A stretch of DNA of 20,539 bases. It comes from Zygophlyctis sp. KS116. Lineage: Eukaryota > Chytridiomycota. Within the stretch, counting starts at the first letter, position 1; each line of letters opens with the position of its first letter. Positions 9,801-17,864 of this stretch are shown here, piece by piece. The notes beneath the pieces were generated by a model. The model did no database searches. It saw nothing but the letters and a program-made list of their open reading frames with translations, and had not been told where the DNA came from. The translations under genes and the position numbers were made by a program. Location of the stretch: positions 1-20,539 of the forward strand of contig BAAFSQ010000176.1 in NCBI GenBank assembly GCA_054661495.1, in the 5' to 3' direction.

Positions 9801-10681
9801 CACCCAATCATAAAACCTTTTGAGAGCAGAGATATTGAATAGATTCCTCTCAAAGTCTGTGTGATCCCATTAACATAGGTTATTTCAGACTTTAATTCCC
9901 CACTACTCTCGAAAATCAAAATTTTAGAATCTTCAGTTCCAACAATCAGACGATCGTCTATTGTCCAGCATTGTGAAATAAAGCACTATAAATCAGCGTA
10001 AATTATAAGTACTCTGGTTTCAATTTTTGCCACTGCACTATTTTTAAATGCTCCTTCTTGTAGTCTCATCAGTTTGAAAACATTCGGACCAATTACAGAA
10101 ATTTGAGAACTGTCCGAGGGATTTATAGCTACTGTAAACGGAAAATTTACTAATCCTCCAAAATTCCTATCCATAGATGGAGTAATTTTAGCTGTTGCCA
10201 GCAGTTTTGGTTTCTCCCAAGCCCATAATGATAATATCCAATCTGGCGCTCCTGTCTGAGTTACCAAAAATTTCCCATCAGCAGAAAAAGTTAGAGCAAT
10301 AAATTCCTATTTTATCAATTATTAAGATTTATACCTTTGCGTCTGATTCAGCGATCCCAATTGTTTTTCTTTTTCTTTGAGTATTTACATCATATATGGT
10401 ACATGATGCCTTTTCACCTCTTTCAGCAATCGCTACGACTTTCTTTATCATTGACGATGCCATTGCTGTGATCCCTTCAGCATTTTCATTACTAGAAACA
10501 AACTTTTGTGTTTTAGATTCTGTATTATATATAATCATATTTGATCCAGCTGGATAGATTACATTGGCTTCATCAATATAAAATATATTTCCATTTACGT
10601 CTCCTTTAAGCCCAAAAATATATCTATATCGTTAATCTTGAAATAGAAGCAATACTTGTGTGATACGGATGCTGTAGACAT
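6873..10681 (-). CDS. CFAP57: CFAP57 / WDR65, axonemal WD40 and coiled-coil protein
   Basis: Cilia- and flagella-associated protein 57, which in other eukaryotes helps assemble a subset of inner dynein arms. Twelve exons read leftwards to 1166 aa: 10656-10681, 10335-10623, 10013-10306, 8821-9985, 8568-8794, 8263-8538, 8038-8235, 7708-8007, 7507-7680, 7275-7481, 6942-7245 and 6873-6913. The introns are 25-32 nt. The start is MSTASVSH, then [19 protein letters not shown], matching the family N-terminus. WD40 propellers fill residues 1 to about 650, including [26 protein letters not shown] and [16 protein letters not shown] long coiled coil follows (about 668-1150), with [20 protein letters not shown] and [15 protein letters not shown] (about 1081) highly conserved. 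The last acceptor is ambiguous (6914 or 6919); I chose the one giving PKLPAITQ. The length is close to human (about 1250). Confidence 0.95.
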
Positions 10682-10954
10682 TTACTTTAATAGCCGATGA
10701 GGTCATTTCGTCCGAATTTCCCGGCGTCCTATAAACAGAGCTCTTACAATCTAATCTTTGAAAAATTCCATCCCTATTTCTAACATATTTTACTGAAAAT
10801 CTTTGGATTTGCCTATCCAAATGAATGATTTTGATTGTGTTGAGCGAGTAATTTCAGTAATTTGCAGTGGTGGGAGCCGATTTATGCACAAATTTTAGCG
10901 ATTTATACTGCATTTTAGGCATACTATATGTACAAACGAGCAGGATATTTTCCA
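10682..10954. other. Intergenic region upstream of CFAP57 and of 5S rRNA
   Basis: At 273 bp this is the largest spacer in the window. A minus-strand open frame (10632-10820) runs through it but conflicts with the CFAP57 first exon and shows no family motif. I see no clear RFX X-box half-site pair for a flagellar gene. Near 10850-10870 there are two close AATTT(G)CAGT copies. A TATATG sequence at 10925-10930 sits about 25-30 bp upstream of the 5S gene and could be a Pol III TATA-like element. Nothing else is evident. Confidence 0.4.
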
Positions 10955-11070
10955 GCTACGGCCATACATACTAGAACCTACCAGATCCCGTCTGATCTCT
11001 GAAGTCAAGCTGGTAATGGCTCAGTTAGTACTATGGTGGGTGACCACATGGGAATACTGAGTGCTGTAGT
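10955..11070 (+). rRNA. 5S ribosomal RNA
   Basis: About 116 nt with the full 5S pattern. The 5' strand GCTACGGC pairs with 3' GCTGTAGT as the terminal helix. In between are the conserved loops CAGATCCCGTCTGATC, TGAAGTCAAGCTGG (A-box region), GTTAGTACT and GGTGGGTGACCACATGGGAA (C-box region). It is transcribed by Pol III with TFIIIA in eukaryotes. A run of six T follows immediately. It is a single copy between protein genes, not part of a visible tandem or rDNA array. Boundaries are set by helix pairing and may be off by one or two bases. Confidence 0.97.
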
Positions 11071-11075
11071 TTTTT
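11070..11075 (+). terminator. Pol III T-run terminator of 5S rRNA
   Basis: Six consecutive T residues directly follow the 5S terminal helix, with a second TTTTT a few bases later. This is the normal Pol III termination signal. Confidence 0.8.
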
Positions 11076-11200
11076 ATATTTTTACATCTTTGAAAGATTA
11101 GTTATTTTACAATTGAGCTATTGCTACTAGTGAAGAAGCATTTATTTTTCGCATTAATTAAATATTTTGCATACATTGAACATCTTTCGCGTTTAAAAAA

Positions 11201-12232
11201 ATGACAATTCTGAGCAAATATGCTAATCTTCCTGATGTAGATGTGGATAGTCCAGACACTTTTGAGAATCATGTCTTGTCTCATCCATCAATTGAACCTC
11301 TAGCTGATGATCCAAATGTAAACGTAGAAACAGCACCGTTAAATATGAAATCTGCGACCGATACTTTCAAGGCAAAGGAGAAAATGGCTGAAAATCCGTT
11401 TATTTGGAATAGTGAATCAAAGGCTCAAAGGTTGCACTTTCTATCTTTACAATTGTATAATCTACGTGAACAATTTCAAGAGATCTCACTAGAGGAAGAT
11501 ACTCAGAATTCATACTTGTCTAAAATAAGGAGTTTAGAATCAGATATTCAAGCTGCAATGTCATCTGCAATAGATGCAAATAATAATTCATGGAATGTCG
11601 TGAATGGGGTGGAAAGTCTTTGTGATTCATTGTCTAAAGAGCCTTCGAAAGCAGAGGGACCGATAGTATTTGAATTATATTCAAAGCCAGGGAAAATTAC
11701 AGACTCTGATCAATTTATTGAATTGGAATCTCGTGTATCAATGATGGAAAAGATCTTGGGTGCAAGTATTCATCAGCCTCATACGGATTTGAAGGCTCTA
11801 AATATTATTAATACTCTAGAAAAATTAAACTCTCAGATTGGAATTTTAACTGACACGGATATACAAAATCAGACAATTAAGAGGTTGGAGAGTTTAAACT
11901 TGGATGCAAAAATGGACCAAAATTCTGAAAAATTGGATTTGATGCATGAGTTTCTAAACTCTGAATATGTGGCAATGGTTCCTCAAATACTTTCACGGTT
12001 GGTCACACTTAAAAAAGTCCATGATAATTCTATACAAATGGTTAAAAGGTTTAAAGAGCTTGAGGAAACGGTAGAACTGGATCATCAAATTATCAATGAT
12101 GTTCGCAAAGATATGAGCACTTTTGAAAATGTTATCAAGGATAATTCAAGGGATATACAGGATAATATTTCAAAAATCATGGAGAGATTTAAAAAACTAG
12201 AAATAAGAATTCAAAAGCTTTCATCTGTTTAG
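11201..12232 (+). CDS. DCTN2: Dynamitin, dynactin subunit 2 (p50)
   Basis: Shoulder subunit of dynactin, the cytoplasmic dynein activator that moves cargo along microtubules. The 343-aa frame has no intron. The N-terminus SKYANLPDVDVDSPDTFEN corresponds to the family opening KYADLPGID-x-DVYET, the dynamitin segment that attaches to the Arp1 filament. A linker and predominantly helical region follow, with coiled-coil heptads around 90-125 (LQLYNLREQFQEISLEED), 180-250 and 280-340 (LEETVELDHQIINDVRKD and FKKLEIRIQKL). The length is a little shorter than animal dynamitin (about 400). The start is the first ATG of the frame, 130 bp downstream of the 5S gene. Its stop is 22 bp from the convergent FPPS stop. 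This is one of few intronless genes in an intron-rich window. Confidence 0.88.
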   Translation: MTILSKYANLPDVDVDSPDTFENHVLSHPSIEPLADDPNVNVETAPLNMKSATDTFKAKEKMAENPFIWNSESKAQRLHFLSLQLYNLREQFQEISLEEDTQNSYLSKIRSLESDIQAAMSSAIDANNNSWNVVNGVESLCDSLSKEPSKAEGPIVFELYSKPGKITDSDQFIELESRVSMMEKILGASIHQPHTDLKALNIINTLEKLNSQIGILTDTDIQNQTIKRLESLNLDAKMDQNSEKLDLMHEFLNSEYVAMVPQILSRLVTLKKVHDNSIQMVKRFKELEETVELDHQIINDVRKDMSTFENVIKDNSRDIQDNISKIMERFKKLEIRIQKLSSV

Positions 12233-12254
12233 TCAAAATAAAAGTTTCTTGTAA

Positions 12255-13471
12255 TTAGAGTGATCGCTTATATATTCTAAGTTTTTAAATTAAATAAAAC
12301 AAACCTGTTCATAAAATCATAAAACATTTGTTTGGGCAAGATTGAATCATCAACCTTTTCAATCAATTGTGATATTCTAGAATAACTTTCCTCTTCGTAT
12401 TTACGATAAACATCTTCCAATTTAAGATTTATGTAGACAGATTTTACAATTTGAACCTTTTCTGGATCCTTATGACCATAATTCGAGTCTAGAATCTCCC
12501 GCTGAGATGCATCAGCTCTTGCCAATGCTTGAACAATCAACCAAGAACATTTATTATCCTCAATATCCGTTCCAATCTTTCCTATAACTTCTGGAGACCC
12601 ATAACAGTCTAAATAATCATCTTGAACCTGAAAATATTCACCAAGAGGAAGAAGAACATCCCGTGCCTGTTCAAAGGCCTTTGAATCCGTGATTTTAGCC
12701 TAATTTAAGAAATATTAAATCCTACCATATGCATTGCCAAAGCTATTGGTAGATAAAAAGAATAATAAGCAGTCTTGAATTCCACTATATAAGAGTGCCT
12801 AAAGATTATAAAAACCTAAATTACTTTTCAATTGAAAAACGAGACAAATCAACTTGACCTTCTGGAGCAGTAATCAAATCCATCAACTGCCCCAATTCCG
12901 TTTGATAGGTAACTTCGTGAAACAAATCCAAAAGATCAACATAATAAGATTCTTGTCGAAAATATTTTTTTAAAAGCCGATAAATGATTGATTCCAAGAT
13001 AAATCCATCATTGATCGCAATCATTCCTACATCACTTTTCCGATACCAGCACGGCTGTCCTCGTCTAGTGATTGAAGAGTCCATAATATCATCTGCGACC
13101 AAGAAAAATGCCTGAAGCAGTTCCACTGACCAGCCGAGAACTTGCGCTTGCGTTTTCTGAGCGGGCGAAACATTTCCCTTGAGAATAGAGCAAAGCGCAG
13201 ATAAAACCGTTAATCCTCTATTCATTTTGCCACCGACAACAGTATATGGCAGCATATTTTCAATCCATTTCATGCCCTGAGGAGGTAATCGATACTGAGC
13301 AATATCTTCCTTTACATCTCTCATCAAAACATCAAAAAAATCAGAGAATTCCTTTTTCTCATTTGCTAATTTGGACATGGAAGCGGTTTGAACACTAGGA
13401 GTAGATGATAACATTGATAAAGAAGCCCTTTTCTTTAGTACAAAATTAATAAATGAGCTTGCTTTAATCAT
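12255..13471 (-). CDS. ERG20: Farnesyl diphosphate synthase
   Basis: Condenses IPP with DMAPP and then GPP to make farnesyl diphosphate for sterols, dolichol, quinones and prenylation. Four exons, 12825-13471, 12726-12798, 12305-12699 and 12255-12276, give 378 aa across introns of 26, 26 and 28 nt. The first Asp-rich motif is DDIMD, followed by SSITRRGQPCW. Two Phe residues at positions -4 and -5 before it (AFFLVADDIMD) are the usual FPP chain-length determinants. The second motif is in GEYFQVQDDYLDCYG, then GKIGTDIEDNKCSW. The last 22-nt exon supplies IYKRSL, matching the basic FPPS C-terminus. The N-terminus adds about 30 residues rich in Ser, Lys and Ala without acids, resembling a mitochondrial leader; an internal Met at residue 32 (ATG at 13378) could start a cytosolic form. 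Its start is 20 bp after the oxygenase stop. Confidence 0.95.
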
Positions 13472-13491
13472 ATCGGGCTAGGAGCTACAAC

Positions 13492-14566
13492 TTAGTAATG
13501 ACGGCCCATGACCTGCTTTGTAAAATCATCAAAGGTCAAATCATTACTTAGAATCTGATCAACATTTGGTTGAAGAAATACTGCAAAAGTATTGCGAGAA
13601 ATATTTGGGCAACTACTAGATTTAACCTTTTTTTTAGTATGATGATAAAAATACAAGATGAGGAGTCGCCATTAATTTCCCTCTACTTGCAACTTGAGCA
13701 GCTTCACCCAGCTGAAAAGCCAAACAATCAGTAGGAATATTAACTTTTACCATTTTTCCATAACGATCCTGTACATACAATCCCGCGTCTTTAAGAGAAT
13801 GATTTGAGAAAATAGAATCATTTGGATCCAATGGCTTTCCAATTCCAGAATTTTCATCCATAAACATTGCACAAGTTAATCCAGTCAATAAAGAATGATC
13901 AAGATGTAATCCACACCAAGAATCCACTTTATCATTCTCGATTAATCCTTGACTTGGAAAATAATGAAGTAATCTAGCCTTACAAGTTTTAGAGTCTGAA
14001 ATAGAATTTTCCAAGAGATTACAGGGATAATCCGAAAATAATTTTGATAAATGAAGATCACAATGATACGCAAGTTTCTTTCCAGTATCAGCAATTAACG
14101 TTCCCAAATCTTTAAATGAATCTTTAAACTCTGGCAACTCTTTTGGCCAAACATTAGGATAACCATATTCTGGGAATTTTTGTACATACTCTAGAGGTTG
14201 TTGAGGATCATCAAGAGTTGGGTTATTATAATAGGAACCTTTAGAAATATCCATTACACCATTCATTCTTTCCTTTCCATGAGACCATCCAAAGAGATAC
14301 GATGATTGAATATGTTCATATTGAGCCTTAATTTTATCTGGAAGTTCAGCAAATCGAGACGCTAAAACTAGTAATTTCTCCCTCTTTATCAAATAATCAG
14401 GGATTCCTCTAATCAGAATTAGTCCAAGAGAGTCTTGAGTTCCAAAAGCACTTGTAATTTTATCTTGTAAATTAGAGCAAGGATTACAGAGATCATTATA
14501 ATCAACAACAACCTAAATATCAGCATAATATCGTACAGGAGACGCAATTTCGTACTCAAAAGTCAT
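13492..14566 (-). CDS. 2-oxoglutarate/Fe(II)-dependent oxygenase, isopenicillin-N-synthase-like
   Basis: Predicted non-haem iron oxygenase of the IPNS/2OG-Fe(II) superfamily; the substrate is unknown. Exons 14537-14566, 13655-14512 and 13492-13626 join to 340 aa across introns of 24 and 28 nt. The N-terminus MTFEYEIASP-VVVDYNDL leads into the DIOX_N-like strand and GLILIRGIPDY. The iron ligands are in GLHLDHSLLTGL (H213, D215) and ATPHLV (H295). R307 in SRNTFAVFLQP is placed to hold the 2OG carboxylate. SWCGLHLDHS and CLAFQLGEAAQVASRGKLMATPH resemble a subfamily widespread in plants, algae and other eukaryotes. It shares a 28-bp divergent spacer with the next gene. A frame extends upstream of the chosen ATG but would overlap the opposite gene's first exon. 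Confidence 0.85.
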
Positions 14567-14594
14567 GGCACCATCACCGACACCTTTAACTGAA
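14567..14594. promoter_or_regulatory. 28-bp divergent intergenic region, oxygenase / membrane protein
   Basis: The start codons chosen for the two opposed genes are 28 bp apart. The spacer has a CACCGACACC core and is less AT-rich than the other two divergent spacers. Its role as a bidirectional promoter is inferred from position only. Confidence 0.4.
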
Positions 14595-15103
14595 ATGAGC
14601 ATCAAGAACTTTGCAGAAATCCCACTGTCTAAACAGAGACCATTCCAGCTCCCATCGTTTTCAGTCATCCCTCCGCAATGGTTGAAATCGGTGCCTTTGG
14701 TCGATTATGGTAATTTCAATTGAAATAATGATCAGCTAATAGAATCAGACTACTGAATCTATGCATTCCAAAGTATTTTGGCATCGTTTATCTCCTAATC
14801 ATTATTGTTATAGGATCGATCTTATCTTACATCTTTAACAGTATCATGCCATATCTTTTTCTTGAAACATTATACTTGTTTTACTCTTTTGTTGCTGTAA
14901 AGAGAGCTAAAATGAAGATTAAGGAATTAGAAAATTCTTGGACAAGTATGGATTTAGTTTGGAAGATTGATATTTCATTCTCCTTTTTTCTAAATATGTA
15001 TGGGCATTTAACTCTAATAGAATATAATCAGACCTGCCCTGATACGATCCAAATAAAGGTTCATACATCCTTTGATAAGGGAAGAAGAATAGATAAAGTC
15101 TAA
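14595..15103 (+). CDS. Unrecognised small membrane protein
   Basis: I do not recognise this gene. Exons 14595-14709 and 14736-15103 join across a 26-nt intron (14710-14735, acceptor GATCAG) to give 160 aa. The first exon reads MSIKNFAEIPLSKQRPFQLP, then SFSVIPPQWLKSVPLVDY. The second opens ANRIRLLNLCIPKYF and continues with two hydrophobic segments (IVYLLIIIVIGSILSYIF and IMPYLFLETLYLFYSFVAV), about residues 55-95, then a basic helix KRAKMKIKELENSW and a soluble tail. A 27-nt GT..AG segment at the KRAKMKIK site could also be an in-frame intron, but the basic stretch after a membrane segment looks natural. The stop TAA (15101-15103) overlaps the stop of the convergent glycosyltransferase by 3 of 4 shared bases. 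Coding status rests on the frame-restoring intron and composition. Confidence 0.6.
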
Positions 15104-16031
15104 TACAGAATATTTCTACCATGTACGAGATAAGTATCAGGAAATGATTTACAAACAAGAGTCACATTGGTTGGTTTTCTATAATAATTTTGAATAAAAC
15201 TTGTATACTGAAACAAGTGTACTGTTTGCCTAATGATTATTAAATTCTAAATTACGTGAAATAATTCCAAGATATGATTGAACGATCTAGTCTTATCATG
15301 AATAGTGCAACATCATATCCTCCCATATAATTTTTTGTATTCTTCCAAAAATTTGGTTCAATTATATTACTAATAAATGATTTGAAATCAGTATTTGAAA
15401 CTGAATATAATGAATTTCCATTTATATGATTTAGATAAGAAGATTCAATGTCATCAGATCCTCGAATTATACTTCCACGAACCCAAAAACCTCCAGGGAT
15501 TTTAGATTCATTAATTAATGCATCGATCCATCCCTTTTTACAAGGTAGCACATCTGCTTCCATATAAAAGAAATATTTATAATTTTGCATCCAATTAGTT
15601 TTAAACAATTTGAAAAACATTCTAGCGGCTGATTCAGGATACAAGTCTTGAGAGTCTAATAGTCCTGCATTAAGAAATTTAATTGCATTAAAGCATTTAG
15701 AGACATTCTCAAATTTATAAATTCTTTCACGAAACATTCGTACCAAATGTCCGGATCCTTTTGTAAAATCTTTATGGAAATAGAATACAAGATCTATTTT
15801 AACAGGGGTGTCTGATATGCATGGAGAGTAAATATTCCAATATTCAATGTTTTGCAGTAAAGTTTCGGACTCCCAAGAAGTAAATGGTATCACAATCGCT
15901 AGTGGATATACATATTGCCTATTTAATGTCATCAAATCGGATTGATTATCTGGATGATCATGAGTCCAGAAATGCAGTTTAATAAGAACAAAGAGCAGTA
16001 CAATGAACGCAAGCAAGCGACGCGATTTCAT
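15100..16031 (-). CDS. Putative Golgi type II membrane glycosyltransferase
   Basis: Exons 15256-16031 and 15100-15229 are joined across a 26-nt intron (15230-15255) to give 301 aa. A cytoplasmic KSRR leads into a signal anchor (LLAFIVLLFVLIKL, about 6-19), the type II topology of Golgi enzymes. The lumenal domain opens with YPLAIVIPFTSW, a GT-A-like first strand. YKYFFYMEADVLPCKKGW (about 151-168) contains an acidic E-A-D in the position of a DxD metal and nucleotide-sugar motif. FWVRGSIIRG and HINGNSLY follow, patterns I associate with uncharacterised glycosyltransferases of algae and protists. The second exon adds a tail ending LVHGRNILY. Donor and acceptor substrates are unknown. It converges on the membrane protein with a 4-bp CDS overlap. 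Its ATG is 28 bp from the divergent WD40 start. Confidence 0.72.
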
Positions 16032-16059
16032 ATTTAAACCTAAAACTGTTGCCGTTCTA
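16032..16059. promoter_or_regulatory. 28-bp divergent intergenic region, glycosyltransferase / WD40 gene
   Basis: Twenty-eight bp separate the two opposed start codons. As in the bL19m/GEP4 spacer, a TTTAAA sits immediately upstream of the minus-strand ATG. Promoter function is inferred. If the WD40 protein instead starts at Met 25 (ATG at 16132), the spacer would be 100 bp. Confidence 0.4.
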
Positions 16060-17864
16060 ATGACTTTGGACGCTGCGTATGAAGAGTTTCAAAATATAAA
16101 GTTAAACTTTGCATTGGATGCTGATCCGAGAATGCCTCTTGGATGTATTATAATTCATCAGGAAAATCTTATTGCCGGTGCAGATCATTTATCTGGGACT
16201 ATTTTCGTTTGGCCGTTAATGACTATTGGGATCGCAAATACCTTGAAATCAAACAGAATATTAAAAGGCCATCAAGCGCATGTGACGGCTCTTTTGGATT
16301 TGGACGATCGTTTTGCATCATGCTCAAAAGATGGAACTGTAAGAATTTGGAAAGATTTAAATTGTGTATTTATATTCCAGAAAAGCCATGGGCTAGAAAA
16401 ATATCCAACATCTCTGGCTGCATATTATAGACCGGATTCCAAGATTCCAATCATTTTTTCAGGTGGGACGGATGGATTGATTGTTGCTTATGATCTTGTT
16501 AAGAAAAGGGCATCAAATATCACAGGAGGGCATTCAGGTTGGATATTGTGTTTAGCTTGTAAAAAAGATGGTCCGTTTTTATTTAGTGGTTCTACAGATT
16601 ATACTATAAGGCTTTGGGATTCAATGACTCTACAGTATTTGTATTCGTTTCAAGGTCACTCTGATTCGATTTATTCTCTATGTTCTTTTGAAAATATTAT
16701 AGTTTCTGGAGATCGATCAGGAAAGATTAGAATTTTTGATGTATTCACTGGTGAATGTTTAAATGTTTTTGAACAAGATTCAGTCGTCAATTCTCTTCAG
16801 GTTTATAGGAGAAATAAAAGAATAAGAGTTCTTTCAATGGGTCAGGGAAACTTTTTAAATGAATGGGATATTTGTAGTCTTGAATTGAATCGTGTAAATA
16901 AGTATCATTTTGGTACTATAAGATCAAGCTTGATATTTCAAGGTTGGCTCATTACCGCTGCAAGAGATGGTGCAGTAGGGATTTGGAAATTAACAAAAGG
17001 TATTTTTAATTTTAAGTAAATCTAGATGATATGAATGAATCCTCTAATTCTTGGAAAATAGTGACTAACGAAAATTCGTACAATTTTATTCCAGAAACAT
17101 GGTTTTCCATGAAGAATGAGTGGAAAATTATTCAAAAAGCATTTCAAGAGCAGGCTCAAGCAAATTTAGACCTTCAGGATGAAATTAGATATTTGAAAGC
17201 AGATATACTTAATATGGATTCTCAACCTGTACAAAGTCTTGATGAAGATACTTTAGAATCAAATCAGATATTTACGTGTATAAAGGATATTTTAGATTTA
17301 CAATTAAAGAATGCTTCTCATCAATTGGTAAAGTCTGCAATCTTGCTAGATGAGATTAAGCCTTTTCTAAATAGTGATGCAGATTATAAGGACAATATCA
17401 CGACTATATTACATGATGAATCAACCTTTCAAAACGAAATAATGCCTTCAAGTGACAATAATAGCTTGGGCAAAAGTTTAGCACAAGATTCAGTCAAGTA
17501 CCAAGGCTCTACAGAAGTGCTGTTGAATGAATTATCATACTCCTCATCTATTCCATTAGTTCTTTCTGCTTCGACTTGCTCTGAAACTGATAGGTCTGAT
17601 TTTTCAGATTCATATGATGATTTGACATTATATTATGGTTCTAAGAGTTACCAGGAAGAAAATAATTTCCTAAATTCAGATGATGATCAATCTTCTCCTC
17701 TAGATATTTCATACATGACGAAAACCAATGAAACAGATGTAGTCTTGATTGATTCAAACGAAAAGTATAAAATATCTTCAGAGGATATTCTTTTCAGCAA
17801 CTGGTCAAAAATTGATAATTGTTCTGCTGCCACGAACCGAGGAGAATTATGTCTAGATTTCTAA
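16060..17864 (+). CDS. WD40-repeat protein with C-terminal coiled coil and acidic tail
   Basis: Not assigned to a named family. Exons 16060-16999 and 17026-17864, joined across a 26-nt intron, give 592 aa. The N-terminal 313 residues form one seven-bladed propeller; blades end in IFVWPL, VRIWKDL, IVAYDL, IRLWDSM, IRIFDVF, NEWDI and VGIWKL, most with a GH and an SxSxDG-type turn. The tail begins with WFSMKNEWKIIQKAF and a coiled coil (to about residue 370), followed by a Ser/Asp-rich, likely disordered region. Such proteins are usually scaffolds. Without splicing, the propeller would stop at 17019 and a separate 277-aa ORF would start at 17031. I favour one gene because the intron fits the local size and restores frame. 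The last 12 bp overlap a weak minus-strand ORF. Confidence 0.7.

Noticed and set aside
10632-10820. Minus-strand 62-codon ORF upstream of CFAP57.
   Set aside because: It conflicts in frame with the first CFAP57 exon (MSTASVSH, then KYIFGLKG after a 32-nt intron) and has no recognisable motif.
14564-14705. Longer N-terminus for the oxygenase, with an in-frame upstream ATG.
   Set aside because: It would overlap the first exon of the divergent membrane protein on the other strand. The shorter start MTFEYEIASP leads directly into the conserved VVVDYNDL strand.
14900-14930. A 27-nt GTAAAG...TTAAG segment in the membrane protein that could be an in-frame intron.
   Set aside because: Removal would delete the basic stretch after the second membrane segment, which is a natural feature. 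The frame is open without splicing and contains no stop, unlike every accepted 3n intron in this window.
14919-15158. Minus-strand 79-codon ORF rich in Tyr and Leu.
   Set aside because: It is antisense to the membrane protein and overlaps the true glycosyltransferase exon in another frame.
15093-15197. Plus-strand open frame of 34 codons just after the membrane protein, which could be joined by a 34-nt intron.
   Set aside because: It is the antisense shadow of the glycosyltransferase second exon. The minus strand gives a well-spliced tail (26-nt intron, ending LVHGRNILY), and the plus-strand intron lacks a branch-like site and exceeds the local size range.
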